Shown in pieces: positions 25,839 to 36,148 of a DNA stretch of 64,000 bases. Where the stretch lies: NCBI GenBank assembly GCA_029319145.1, contig CP119753.1:930001-994000 (forward strand). Direction: 5' to 3'. The number at the start of each line of letters is the position of its first letter. Position 1 is the stretch's first letter. The stretch comes from Microbacter sp. GSS18. GTDB taxonomy: Bacteria > Actinomycetota > Actinomycetes > Actinomycetales > Microbacteriaceae. The notes under the pieces are model-generated. The model worked only from the letters and a program-made list of their open reading frames with translations. It had not been told where the DNA came from and made no database searches. The position numbers were made by a program, and so were the translations under genes.

Positions 25839-27217
25839 CCGCAGCACTCCTGCTCATCGTCGCAGCTGTCCTGCTCGCCTTCGGCGCCCTCATGGTCGCG
25901 CTCGACGCCGCACTGTCGGTGACGTCCCGCGCCGACCTCGCCGACCTCGGCGCGTCGGGTCGCAACGCCGTCAGCCTGCGGCGGATCGCGCACGATCCCG
26001 ACGCGCACACCAACGCCGTCGCCTTCATCCGCGTGCTCGCCGAGACGACGGCGGCGGTGCTGGTCACCGTCGCGTTCACGCTCATCTTCGACAACATCTG
26101 GTGGGCGATGCTCGCCGCGGCGCTCATCATGACCGCGGTGTCGTACGTCGTCGTGGGCGTGAGCCCGCGCAACGTCGGGCGGCAGCACGCGCGCGGTCTG
26201 CTGCGCGCGGGGGCCCCGATCGTGCGGGGCACGCGCGTGCTGCTCGGTCCCCTCGCGCACGGTCTGGCCGCGGTCGGCACGACGCTGACGCCCGGGGTCT
26301 CCCGCAGCGGCGCGTTCGCGTCCGAGGAGCAGCTGCTCAGCATCATCGACGACGCCGCGGAGAACGAGCTGATCGAGGAGGACGACCGGGAGCTGATCCA
26401 CTCGGTGTTCGACTTCACCGACGCGTTCGTGCGCGAGCTCATGGTGCCGCGCACGGACATGGTGACCGTCGACGCGACGGCCACCACCCGCGACGCGATG
26501 GCGATCTTCCTCGAGAAGGGCGTGTCGCGCATGCCGATCGTGGACGCCGACGCCGACGACATCGTGGGGCTGCTGTATCTGAAGGACCTCGTTCAGTTCG
26601 GGTTCCAGGGCGAAGCGGGGTGGCGCGACGAGCCGATCCTGCGGATCGCGCGGTCGGCGGTGTTCGTGCCCGAATCGATGAAGGCCGAGACGCTCCTGCA
26701 GCAGATGAAGCGCGACGCCGTGCACGTGTGCATGGTGATCGACGAATACGGCGCCGTGTCGGGCCTGGTCACGCTCGAGGATCTGATCGAGGAGATCGTC
26801 GGCGAGATCGTCGACGAGTACGACCCGCGCGGCGACGAGGTGGTCGAACTGGCCGCCGGCCGCTACCGCGTGAGCGCGCGCATGAGTCTCGACGAGGTCG
26901 GAGACCTCTTCGGCCTGGAGCTCGAGGACGAGGACGTCGACTCGGTCGGCGGCCTGCTGGGCAAGGCGCTCGGCCGGATCCCGCAGCCGGGCGCGACCGG
27001 TGAGCTGTCCGGACTGATCATGACCGGCGGCGCGTCGCGCGGGCGGGGGCGCCTGGCCACGGTGATCGTGGAGCGCGCACCGGATGCCGAGGACGACCAG
27101 GATGCCGATCCCCGCGCCGGCGACGCCGAACCCGTGCGTCCCCGGACGGCCGAGATCCGCGTCGTCAAGGCGGCGAAGGACCGTGGCAAGGCCAAGCAGA
27201 AGGGCGGCGCAGCGTGA
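25835..27217 (+). CDS. CNNM/CorC-type transporter (hemolysin family)
   Basis: The 460-residue membrane protein is of the CNNM/CorC (HlyC) type, linked to magnesium or cobalt efflux. It has an N-terminal DUF21 membrane domain (helices to about residue 110), then paired CBS domains. The first starts near FVRELMVPRTDMVTVDATATT at about 199, and the second contains DAVHVCMVIDEYGAVSGLVTLEDLIEEIVGEI at about 293-324. A C-terminal CorC/HlyC domain follows. The last 45 residues are charged. It sits between ybeY and era, as in many Actinobacteria. Confidence 0.92.
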   Translation: MTAALLLIVAAVLLAFGALMVALDAALSVTSRADLADLGASGRNAVSLRRIAHDPDAHTNAVAFIRVLAETTAAVLVTVAFTLIFDNIWWAMLAAALIMTAVSYVVVGVSPRNVGRQHARGLLRAGAPIVRGTRVLLGPLAHGLAAVGTTLTPGVSRSGAFASEEQLLSIIDDAAENELIEEDDRELIHSVFDFTDAFVRELMVPRTDMVTVDATATTRDAMAIFLEKGVSRMPIVDADADDIVGLLYLKDLVQFGFQGEAGWRDEPILRIARSAVFVPESMKAETLLQQMKRDAVHVCMVIDEYGAVSGLVTLEDLIEEIVGEIVDEYDPRGDEVVELAAGRYRVSARMSLDEVGDLFGLELEDEDVDSVGGLLGKALGRIPQPGATGELSGLIMTGGASRGRGRLATVIVERAPDAEDDQDADPRAGDAEPVRPRTAEIRVVKAAKDRGKAKQKGGAA

Positions 27218-28134
27218 GCGACCAGGATGCACCGGCGGAGGCCGGAGACTTCCACTCGGGCTTCGTGACGTTCGTGGGACGGCCGAACGTCGGCAAGTCC
27301 ACGCTCACCAACGCTCTGGTGGGCGAGAAGATCGCCATCACCAGCGACAAGCCGCAGACGACGCGCAGGGCGATCCGCGGAATCCTGAACCGTCCGGCGG
27401 GACAGCTCGTCGTGGTCGACACGCCGGGCCTGCACCGGCCGCGCACGCTGCTCGGCCAGCGATTGAACGACCTCGTCGAGCAGGTGCTCGGCGACGTGGA
27501 CGTCATCGGGTTCTGCGTCCCGGCGACCGAGAAGGTCGGGCCGGGGGACAGGCGCATCGCGGAGTCGCTCGACGGGTACGCCCGCGCGAAGAAGGTCGCG
27601 ATCGTGACCAAGACGGATTCGGCCACGCGCGATCAGGTCACCGAGCGGCTCATGGAGGTCGACGCGCTGCGCGAGGACTGGGCGGCCGTCATCCCGATCT
27701 CATCGCTCACGCGCGACCAGCTCGACGTGCTCACCGACGAGGTGCTGGCACTGATGCCCCCGGGGCCGGCGCTGTACCCCGAAGGGGTCGTGACCGACGA
27801 GTCCGAGGACGACCGCATCGCCGAGATCATCCGCGAGGCTGCGCTCGAAGGCGTGCGCGACGAGCTTCCCCATTCGATCGCGGTCGTCGTGCAGGAGATC
27901 GCGCCTCGCGAGGACTCCGACCTCACCGACGTCTACGCAGACATCGTCGTCGAGCGGGACAGCCAGAAGGCCATCATCATCGGCCGCAAAGGCAGCCGGC
28001 TCAAGGACGTGGGCGCGCGGGCGCGGGCCCAGATCGAGCCGCTCGTGGGCGGGAGGATCTACCTGTCGCTGCACGTGCGCGTGGCCAAGGAATGGCAGCG
28101 CGATCCCAAGCAGCTCGGGCGCCTGGGGTTCTAG
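27214..28134 (+). CDS. era: GTPase Era
   Basis: Era is an essential GTPase that binds the 16S rRNA 3' end during 30S assembly. The 306-residue protein has G1 GRPNVGKST near residue 22, DTPGLHRP near 69, G4 TKTD near 130 (TKxD instead of the usual NKxD) and a C-terminal KH domain (VVERDSQKAIIIGRKGSRLKDVGARARAQIE near 247). The GTG at 27214 overlaps the previous stop. It ends the operon and converges on the lipoprotein gene with a 7-nt gap. Confidence 0.96.
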   Translation: MSDQDAPAEAGDFHSGFVTFVGRPNVGKSTLTNALVGEKIAITSDKPQTTRRAIRGILNRPAGQLVVVDTPGLHRPRTLLGQRLNDLVEQVLGDVDVIGFCVPATEKVGPGDRRIAESLDGYARAKKVAIVTKTDSATRDQVTERLMEVDALREDWAAVIPISSLTRDQLDVLTDEVLALMPPGPALYPEGVVTDESEDDRIAEIIREAALEGVRDELPHSIAVVVQEIAPREDSDLTDVYADIVVERDSQKAIIIGRKGSRLKDVGARARAQIEPLVGGRIYLSLHVRVAKEWQRDPKQLGRLGF

Positions 28135-28141
28135 GCCCGGC

Positions 28142-28777
28142 TCACCCGGCCACGGGACGCAGGGCCGAGAACACCGCGACGCGGTCGGGCCCCCAGCGCT
28201 CGTCGGCCGCGCGCTGCCACGTCCCGTCGTCCCAGACGACCTGGACCCGGAGCCGCCCGTCGTCGGGGAACGACGACAGGTAGGCGTCGCCGAGCAGTTC
28301 CGGCAGTTCTTCCTGGATCGTCAGCAGCTCGTCCTCGGTCCCGGCGCCCGGCTCGCCGCCGGTGGGGTCCTCGGGGGCCATCGGGTCGTAGAGCGCCAGC
28401 AGCATCGGGGGCGCGGTCGACGTGAACCGCTCTCCGTCGTAGGTCCCCTGCACCGCGTACGCGCCCCACGTCACGTCTCCCGCGGACTCGAAGCCGTCGA
28501 CGCCCTGCCAGCTCCAGCCGGCGAGCGGGATGCCCGAGCACTGGGGAGGGTACGACTCGGCGATCGCCCCGAGGCACAGTTCGACATCCCCGCCGACGTC
28601 CATGACCGTTCCCTGCGCGATGACCTCGCCCGCGGGCGGCGGCGGCGCGGAGCCCCCGGTGGGTGCGCCGCCCGATGTCCCGGTTCCGGGCGTGGCGCAC
28701 CCGGTCAGGGCGAGGACGGCGATGGCCGACGCGACGGCGAGGGGTGCGGCATGACGGCGGCGACTCAGAGGGCTCAT
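28142..28777 (-). CDS. Putative lipoprotein
   Basis: ATG 28777 gives an N-terminus of basic residues, a hydrophobic stretch and the lipobox LTGC at about residues 23-26, so Cys26 is the likely lipid anchor. The Gly/Ser/Pro linker that follows is typical of surface lipoproteins. The 211-residue protein then has a globular part with Cys near GDVELCLGAIAESYPPQCSGIPLAGW that could form a disulfide outside the cell. I do not recognise a family. It is convergent with era. Confidence 0.82.
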   Translation of the reverse strand: MSPLSRRRHAAPLAVASAIAVLALTGCATPGTGTSGGAPTGGSAPPPPAGEVIAQGTVMDVGGDVELCLGAIAESYPPQCSGIPLAGWSWQGVDGFESAGDVTWGAYAVQGTYDGERFTSTAPPMLLALYDPMAPEDPTGGEPGAGTEDELLTIQEELPELLGDAYLSSFPDDGRLRVQVVWDDGTWQRAADERWGPDRVAVFSALRPVAG

Positions 28778-28860
28778 ACTCCGACAGTGTCGGGCGCGCG
28801 ACGATCGTCTCGCGCGGACCGGCAACGGCAGCGCGTTCGCCACGGGGTCGCTGCCGGGTG

Positions 28861-28866
28861 TACTCT
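28861..28866 (+). promoter_or_regulatory. -10 box (TACTCT) for the leuA leader transcript
   Basis: TACTCT ends 6 nt before the leader-peptide ATG 28873, so the leader peptide itself would be translated from a leaderless mRNA. Confidence 0.6.
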
Positions 28867-28872
28867 TGCGCT

Positions 28873-30752
<1,880 letters not shown>

Positions 30753-30757
30753 TCCAT

Positions 30758-30805
30758 CGCCGCTCCGCTCGCGCAGGCTCTCGAGCCGCCGCGAGCGGAG
30801 CGGCG
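30758..30805 (+). terminator. Long terminator hairpin after leuA
   Basis: A perfect 16-bp stem (30758-30773 with 30790-30805; arm begins CGCCGCTCCGCTCGCG) encloses a second small stem GGCTC/GAGCC at 30776-30780 and 30783-30787. It starts 5 nt after the leuA stop. No T-run is present. Confidence 0.8.
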
Positions 30806-30876
30806 CGTTCGGGGTCGGGTGGTGACGAACCGAGGAAACGTCGGCTCCGCGACCGTGGTCGTCGGCTTCTCCGTTC

Positions 30877-30882
30877 TATCGT
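30877..30882 (+). promoter_or_regulatory. -10-like box (TATCGT) upstream of the MTAP-like gene
   Basis: TATCGT would give a leader of about 28 nt with a GGAGG Shine-Dalgarno at 30905-30909 before ATG 30918. No clear -35 is visible. Confidence 0.45.
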
Positions 30883-30917
30883 GAGGCGACGACTCCCGAC
30901 GATCGGAGGACCAGCGC

Positions 30918-31775
30918 ATGCCCGAGACCCACGATGCATCCATGGCCGTCATCGGCGGCACCGGTCTCGAGGAGGCGTTCGCCTCCCTCGACCGGCACGA
31001 GACGATCCCGACGCCCTACGGGCCGACGTCGGCGCCGGTCGCGCTCGGGACGCTCGCGGGCCGCTCGGTGGCCTTTCTGCCGCGCCACGGCGCCGGGCAC
31101 GCGCTGCCGCCCGGTGCGGTGCCGGCACGCGCGAATCTGTGGGCGCTGGCACGGTTGGGTGTGCGGGCGATCGTGTCGTCCGCGGCGGTCGGGTCGCTGG
31201 ACGCGTCCTTCGCCCCCGGGTCGCTCGCGGTGCCCGACCAGCTGCTGGACCGCACCCACGGACGGGCGGACTCGTACTTCGACGGCGAGCCCGGAATGGA
31301 CGTCGGACCGGTTCGGCATCTGCCGTTCGCTGACCCGTTCTGCCCGGTCGTCCGCGAGGCGGTGCGGGCGGGTCTGCCCGATGCCGCCGACGGCGCGACG
31401 GTGGCGGTGATCCCCGGTCCCCGCTTCTCGACGAGGGCGGAGTCCCGTGCCCTGCGGGCGGCGGGCGCCGATCTGGTCAACATGACGCTGCTCCCCGAGG
31501 TGGCCCTGGCCTGCGAGCTCGGCATCGGCGTGGCCACCGTGTGCGTGGTGACGGACATGGATGCGGGCGTCGATGCCGACGACGCCGAACGCGTGAGCGC
31601 CGACATCGTCTACGCGCGCTTCGCCGAGGCGCTGCCGCGCGTCGTCGCCGGGATCGAGCGCGCCGTCGATGCGATCCCGCACGACTACGCGGGCCGGATG
31701 CTGCTGGATGATCGCGCGCGTCCGGATGTGCTCGACCGCCCCGCGCGGGACGCCGACCCGCGACTCGGCCGATGA
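30918..31775 (+). CDS. MTAP-like purine nucleoside phosphorylase
   Basis: This family splits nucleosides with phosphate, releasing purine base and sugar-1-phosphate. The 285-residue protein has AVIGGTGLEE near residue 10 and FLPRHGAGHALPP near 53. SSAAVGSL near 92, the NMTLLPE substrate motif near 188, and VVTDMDAG near 208 follow. The D-x-D there matches the 6-aminopurine (adenosine-type) specificity of methylthioadenosine phosphorylase rather than the Asn of inosine-guanosine PNPs. It overlaps the epimerase gene by ATGA, so both act in one pathway. The natural substrate could be MTA or another 5'-modified adenosine. Confidence 0.87.
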   Translation: MPETHDASMAVIGGTGLEEAFASLDRHETIPTPYGPTSAPVALGTLAGRSVAFLPRHGAGHALPPGAVPARANLWALARLGVRAIVSSAAVGSLDASFAPGSLAVPDQLLDRTHGRADSYFDGEPGMDVGPVRHLPFADPFCPVVREAVRAGLPDAADGATVAVIPGPRFSTRAESRALRAAGADLVNMTLLPEVALACELGIGVATVCVVTDMDAGVDADDAERVSADIVYARFAEALPRVVAGIERAVDAIPHDYAGRMLLDDRARPDVLDRPARDADPRLGR

Positions 31776-32821
31776 CGGCGCTGCTGGTCACCGGCGGCGC
31801 GGGGTTCATCGGATCCCGTGTCGTGCGGGCCGCGCGGGCGCGCGGGTGGCGCGTGCGCGTGCTGGATGCGCTGCGCGCCGATGTCCACGCCGCCCCTCCT
31901 GACCTCGGCGACGACGTGCAGCTGATCCGCGCCGACGTGCGCGACCGCGATGCGGTCGAGCGGGCCCTCGAGGGGATCGACGTCGTCAGCCATCAGGCCG
32001 CGAAGGTGGGTCTCGGGGTGGACTTCGACGATGCGCCGGACTACGCCGCCGTCAACGTCGTCGGCACCGCGGTCGTGCTGGCGGCGATGCGGGCCTGCGG
32101 CGTCGGGCGCCTGGTGCTCGCATCCTCGATGGTCGTCTACGGCGAAGGTGCGTACCGCCTGCCGGGCGGCACGGCTTTCGTCCGTCCCGCGCCGCGCCTG
32201 ATCGCCGACCTCGAGGCGGGCGTCTTCGACCCGCGCGATCCCGGCACCGGCGCGGTGCTGGAGCCGGCGTCGATCGACGAGACCGGCGCGACCGATCCGC
32301 GGAACGTCTACGCGCTGACGAAGCTCGCTCAGGAGCACCTCGCCGCCAGCTGGGCGCGCGAGACGGGCGGCAGCGCGGCGATGCTGCGCTATCACAACGT
32401 CTACGGGGCGGGCATGCCGCGTGACACCCCCTACGCGGGTGTCGCGGCCATCTTCCGATCCGCGCTCGCGCGCGGCGAGGCGCCGAGGGTGTTCGAGGAC
32501 GGGGGGCAGCGCCGGGACTTCATCCACGTCGACGACGTCGCCGCCGCCGGCCTGGCGGCCGCGGACTGGACGGCGGGCGCCGGTGGTGCGGCGCGGCCCT
32601 TCAACATCGCCACCGGGCAGGTCACGACCGTGCACGATCTCGCTCGCGCGCTCGCACAGGTCATGGGCGGCCCTGCCCCCGTCGTCACCGGCGAGTACCG
32701 GGCCGGCGACGTTCGCCACATCACCGCCTCGGCGGCGCGGGCGCGGCGCGAACTGGACTGGTCCGCCGCCATCGGGCTGGAGGAGGGCCTGAGGTCCTTC
32801 GCCGCGATGCCGGGCGCCTGA
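31772..32821 (+). CDS. NAD-dependent epimerase/dehydratase (extended SDR)
   Basis: The 349-residue protein is an extended short-chain dehydrogenase of the sugar-nucleotide type. It has the nucleotide-binding GGAGFIGS at about 8-15, VDVVSHQAAKVG near 70, a catalytic Ser in LASSMVVYGEG near 114, and YALTKLAQEHL (YxxxK) near 180. RDFIHVDDVAAAGLAA near 250 is typical of UDP- or dTDP-sugar epimerases. It is translationally coupled to the MTAP-like gene. It may work on the sugar released or on a nucleotide sugar used by the nearby transferases; that is inference. Confidence 0.9.
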   Translation: MTALLVTGGAGFIGSRVVRAARARGWRVRVLDALRADVHAAPPDLGDDVQLIRADVRDRDAVERALEGIDVVSHQAAKVGLGVDFDDAPDYAAVNVVGTAVVLAAMRACGVGRLVLASSMVVYGEGAYRLPGGTAFVRPAPRLIADLEAGVFDPRDPGTGAVLEPASIDETGATDPRNVYALTKLAQEHLAASWARETGGSAAMLRYHNVYGAGMPRDTPYAGVAAIFRSALARGEAPRVFEDGGQRRDFIHVDDVAAAGLAAADWTAGAGGAARPFNIATGQVTTVHDLARALAQVMGGPAPVVTGEYRAGDVRHITASAARARRELDWSAAIGLEEGLRSFAAMPGA

Positions 32822-32826
32822 GCGCG

Positions 32827-33972
32827 TCAGACGGCGGGCGCGCCCGCTGCGGGCAGACGGATGTCGAAGCGGCAGCCTGCCGCCAGATTCCGCACGGCGA
32901 CATCGCCGCGGTGCGCCTGCACGATTCCCCGCACGATCGCGAGCCCCAGACCCGCACCGGGCGGTGCGCCGTCACCGGCGTGCGGGGTGCGGGCGGCGGA
33001 GCCTCGCCAGCCCGCGTCGAACACCCGCGGGAGGTCGGCGTCGGGAATGCCGTCGCCCTCGTCGATGACCGAGACGGTCGGTCGCCCGTCGACGACCTCG
33101 GTCCGGACGGTGACGACGCTGTCTCGCGGCGTGTGCTGGGCGGCGTTCATGACGAGGTTCCCGATCGCCCGCGACATCTCCGCCGGGTCGACCGAGACGA
33201 CGAGGTCATGGTCGAGGGTGCTGTCCACCACGACCTGACGGTCGCGGATCGCCGGACGTACAGCGGCGACGGCGTCGCTGACGACGTCGAGCAGGGAGAC
33301 GTCCATGAGCGTCAGCGGCCGGGAGCCCGACTCGAGCCGCGACAGCTCGAAGAGGTCGTCGACCATCCCCGCCAGCAGATCCACCTGCGCCCGCATCTGG
33401 CGCAGGTAGCGGTCGGGGTCGTCGGCCATGCCGTCCTCGAGTGCCTCGGCCATGGCGCGGATCCCGCCGAGCGGCGTGCGCAGATCGTGCGAGATCCAGG
33501 CCACCAGCTCGCGCCGCGCCGCCTCCAGACGCGCCTCCCGCTCGCGGGAGTCCTTCAGCTGGGCGCTCGTCTGGGCCAGTGCCGCCTCGAGGCGCGAGAG
33601 CTCGGTCCCGACGGTGAGCGGCGACGCGGTGACGACCTCGCCCTGCGCGATGCGCTCGACGGCGCGCGACAGCGCGCGGGAGTTGCGGACGATCCACCAG
33701 CACACCGCCGCGCCGACCAGTGCAGAGCTCAGGCCTGCGGTGATCGAGACGGCGATCGCGACGACCAGGTCGTGACCCGACAGGTACATCAGGTTCGCGA
33801 CGGTGATCATGCTGATCACGACGGAGGCTACCCCGGCCAGCAGCGCGACGATCAGCTGGACGAACAGACGAACGTGCCGCAGCATCAGCAGCACGAGGAC
33901 GCACGCGCCTCCGACCGCCAGGCTCACGATGGAGGTGACGGCGGTGACCGAGAGCAGGTCGGGCAGGTTCAC
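32827..33972 (-). CDS. Membrane sensor histidine kinase
   Basis: The 381-residue protein has three or so membrane helices within residues 1-97 and no large extracellular domain. A HAMP-like segment follows (RNSRALSRAVERIAQGE near 97-112). The phospho-acceptor H box is WISHDLRTPLGG with His162. The ATPase domain has an N box (NLVMNAAQHT), VIDEGDGIP and GAGLGLAIVRGIV. The GTG at 33972 overlaps the regulator stop, so the pair is cotranscribed. The lack of a periplasmic sensor suggests it detects a membrane or intracellular signal. It lies within the accessory block, between the epimerase and the GT2 gene. Confidence 0.92.
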   Translation of the reverse strand: MNLPDLLSVTAVTSIVSLAVGGACVLVLLMLRHVRLFVQLIVALLAGVASVVISMITVANLMYLSGHDLVVAIAVSITAGLSSALVGAAVCWWIVRNSRALSRAVERIAQGEVVTASPLTVGTELSRLEAALAQTSAQLKDSREREARLEAARRELVAWISHDLRTPLGGIRAMAEALEDGMADDPDRYLRQMRAQVDLLAGMVDDLFELSRLESGSRPLTLMDVSLLDVVSDAVAAVRPAIRDRQVVVDSTLDHDLVVSVDPAEMSRAIGNLVMNAAQHTPRDSVVTVRTEVVDGRPTVSVIDEGDGIPDADLPRVFDAGWRGSAARTPHAGDGAPPGAGLGLAIVRGIVQAHRGDVAVRNLAAGCRFDIRLPAAGAPAV

Positions 33973-34724
33973 GAGTCCGGACGATCCTGTTCGCGCGGGG
34001 GTTCGCCCGCCGGCTGGAACCGGTAGCCGACGCCCCACACGGTCACGAGATGCCGCGGGTTCGCCGTGTCGGGCTCGATCTTCTCGCGCAGGCGCCTCAC
34101 GTGGACCGTGACGGTCGACAGATCCCCGTACGTCCACCCCCAGACCGACTGCAGCAGGGTCTCGCGGTCGAACGCCTGATGCGGTCGGCGCGCGAGGAAG
34201 GCCAGCAGATCGAACTCGCGGACCGTGAGCGCGAGATCCTGTCCGTCCATGCGTGCGATGCGCGCGGCCGGGTCGACGAAGAAGCGCCCGACCGAGACCG
34301 GCTCCTCGGATGCCGGCTCCGCGAGCGCGCGGCGCATCACGGACTGCACCCGCAGCACGAGCTCCCGCGGCGAGAACGGCTTGGTGACGTAGTCGTCCGC
34401 GCCGGCCTCGAGACCGGTGATGCGGTCGTCGGCCGAGGTTCGCGCCGTCAGCATGAGCACGGGCGTGTCCCGCTGCTCGCGGATGCGGCGGCAGGTCTCG
34501 ATGCCATCGACGTCGGGCAGCATCAGGTCGAGCACCACCAGGTCGGGCGACAGCGCCGCCACCTTCTCGAGCGCTTCGCGGCCGTCCGCGGCTCGGTCGA
34601 CGATGAAGCCCGCCGCACGAAGGTAGGTCGTGGCCACCTCGGCGACCGTGTCGTCGTCCTCGACCACGAGCACGCAGCGACCCGCAAGGTCTCCCGCGGG
34701 TGCGACCGAATCGGCGATGCTCAC
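33969..34724 (-). CDS. OmpR-family response regulator
   Basis: The 251-residue protein has a receiver domain at about 17-130 with acidic residues VEDDD near 21-25, phospho-acceptor Asp66 (VVLDLMLPD) and Lys115 (VTKPF). A C-terminal winged helix contains LTVREFDLLAFLA near 165 and TVTVHVRRLREKIE near 205, ending in VWGVGYRF. The GTG at 34724 has a TAGGGT box 6 nt upstream. It is divergent from the GT2 operon, which is a plausible target promoter, although no operator repeat is evident. Confidence 0.94.
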   Translation of the reverse strand: MSIADSVAPAGDLAGRCVLVVEDDDTVAEVATTYLRAAGFIVDRAADGREALEKVAALSPDLVVLDLMLPDVDGIETCRRIREQRDTPVLMLTARTSADDRITGLEAGADDYVTKPFSPRELVLRVQSVMRRALAEPASEEPVSVGRFFVDPAARIARMDGQDLALTVREFDLLAFLARRPHQAFDRETLLQSVWGWTYGDLSTVTVHVRRLREKIEPDTANPRHLVTVWGVGYRFQPAGEPPREQDRPDS

Positions 34725-34730
34725 GCTCTC

Positions 34731-34736
34731 ACCCTA
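34731..34736 (-). promoter_or_regulatory. -10 box (TAGGGT) for the two-component operon
   Basis: On the minus strand TAGGGT ends 6 nt before GTG 34724, a leaderless position. Confidence 0.65.
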
Positions 34737-34835
34737 CGACCGCGGCGGCGAGTCGGTCGGGTGAACGCCCGCCGGCGACGCGACGCTTCCGTGTTCCGTA
34801 ATGGTTGCCCTGCTGACGGCGGGCCTCGCGCGCTC

Positions 34836-34841
34836 TACGGT
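34836..34841 (+). promoter_or_regulatory. -10 box (TACGGT) for the GT2 operon
   Basis: TACGGT ends 6 nt before ATG 34848, in the 123-bp region divergent from the response regulator. Confidence 0.6.
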
Positions 34842-34847
34842 CGGATC

Positions 34848-35510
34848 ATGGAGTCCCTGGACATCGTGCTTCCGTGCCTGGACGAGGCCGCGGCGCTGCC
34901 CTGGGTGCTGCAGCGCGTCCCGGAGGGGTGCCGGGCGATCGTGGTCGACAACGGCTCCACCGACGGATCGGCCGACATCGCGCGCGCCCACGGCGCGATC
35001 GTCGTGACCGAGCCTCGTCGCGGGTTCGGAGCGGCCGCCCACGCCGGACTGCTGGCGGCGACCGCGCCGCTCGTGGCGTTCTGCGACGCCGACGCGTCGC
35101 TCGACCCGGCCGAGATCGCACGCCTTGCCGCCGTCGTGGAGGCCGGCGAGGCGGACCTGGTGCTCGGTCGTCGGCGCCCCACGTCGCGTGGTGCCTGGCC
35201 GTGGCATGCCCGCGCGGCGAATCGCGTTCTGGGTGCTCGCATCGGAAAGGTCGCCGGCATCCGGCTCCACGACCTGGGGCCGATGCGGGTGGCACGCCGC
35301 GAGGCGCTCGTCGCCCTGCAGCTGCGGGACCGGCGGAGCGGCTATCCGCTCGAGATGGTGCTGCGGGCCGCAGCGGCCGGATGGCGCATCGCCGAGCGGG
35401 ACGTGTCCTACCGTCCCCGCGTGGGGGCGTCGAAGGTGACCGGCACGGTGCGGGGAACCCTGACGGCGGTCGGCGACATGTCCCGCATCCTGTCGGAGGC
35501 GTCGCGATGA
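34848..35510 (+). CDS. Glycosyltransferase family 2
   Basis: The 220-residue GT-A protein starts MESLDIVLPCLDEAAALPWVL. It has IVVDNGSTDGSADIA near 31 and a DxD-type motif (FCDADAS) near 79-85 for metal and nucleotide-sugar binding. A C-terminal GYPLEMVLRAAAAGW and RPRVGASKVTGT follow, as in dolichyl-phosphate-mannose-synthase-like enzymes. There are no membrane helices. It overlaps the DUF2064 gene by ATGA. The GT2 plus DUF2064 pairing recalls the 'transferase 1/transferase 2, rSAM/selenodomain-associated' (arsenosugar-type) families, remembered by name and not tested. Confidence 0.88.
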   Translation: MESLDIVLPCLDEAAALPWVLQRVPEGCRAIVVDNGSTDGSADIARAHGAIVVTEPRRGFGAAAHAGLLAATAPLVAFCDADASLDPAEIARLAAVVEAGEADLVLGRRRPTSRGAWPWHARAANRVLGARIGKVAGIRLHDLGPMRVARREALVALQLRDRRSGYPLEMVLRAAAAGWRIAERDVSYRPRVGASKVTGTVRGTLTAVGDMSRILSEASR

Positions 35511-36148
35511 GTGAGCCTCCCACGATCGTCGTCGTCGCCAAGGAGTGCCGTCCGGGCCGTGTGAAGACGCGACTGACGCCGCCGCTGTCTCCCGAGCAGG
35601 CAGCGACGGTCGCCGAGGCGGCGCTGGAGGACACGCTGACGGCTCTCGGGGCCATGCCCGCCGCGCGCCGCGTCCTGTTCTGGGACGGAGCGCCTCGGAG
35701 GAACGCCGACGTCGCCGGGTGGGAGATGATCCGCCAGCCGGACGGCACGCTCGACGAGCGACTCGGTTTCCTGTTCGACCACATGGCCGGGCCGACCCTC
35801 CTCGTGGGCATGGACACCCCGCAGATCGCGTCCCCGCTGCTCGACGGACCGCTCAGCGTCTGGCCCGAGGAGGTGGACGCGTGGCTCGGCCCCGCCGCCG
35901 ACGGCGGCTTCTGGGCGCTGGCCATGCGGGAGCCCGACGGGACCGTCGTGCGAGGCGTGACGATGTCGCGGCCCGACACGGGGGCAGCGCAGCTGTCGCG
36001 CCTGCTGTCGGCGGGGCTCCGGGTGCGGTTCCTGGCCGAGCTCACCGATGTCGACGACGCGCGGGCGGCGGCCCGCGTCGCGGATCAGGCGCCGCATTCG
36101 CGCTTCGCGCGGGCATGGCGGTCGGCGATGCCGGAGGGTGAGCAGTGA
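35507..36148 (+). CDS. DUF2064 (CofC-like nucleotidyl/glycosyl-transferase) protein
   Basis: The 213-residue protein matches DUF2064. It has VVVAKECRPGRVKTRLTPPLSP at about 8-29 (the family AKxPxPGxVKTRL motif), then LDERLGFLF, LLVGMDTPQI near 100 and GPAADGGFWALAM near 127. The fold is GT-A like CofC/MobA, so a nucleotide-sugar or nucleotidyl transfer is expected. It is coupled by overlaps to the GT2 upstream and the methyltransferase downstream (GTGA), so the three probably make one product. Confidence 0.88.
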   Translation: MSEPPTIVVVAKECRPGRVKTRLTPPLSPEQAATVAEAALEDTLTALGAMPAARRVLFWDGAPRRNADVAGWEMIRQPDGTLDERLGFLFDHMAGPTLLVGMDTPQIASPLLDGPLSVWPEEVDAWLGPAADGGFWALAMREPDGTVVRGVTMSRPDTGAAQLSRLLSAGLRVRFLAELTDVDDARAAARVADQAPHSRFARAWRSAMPEGEQ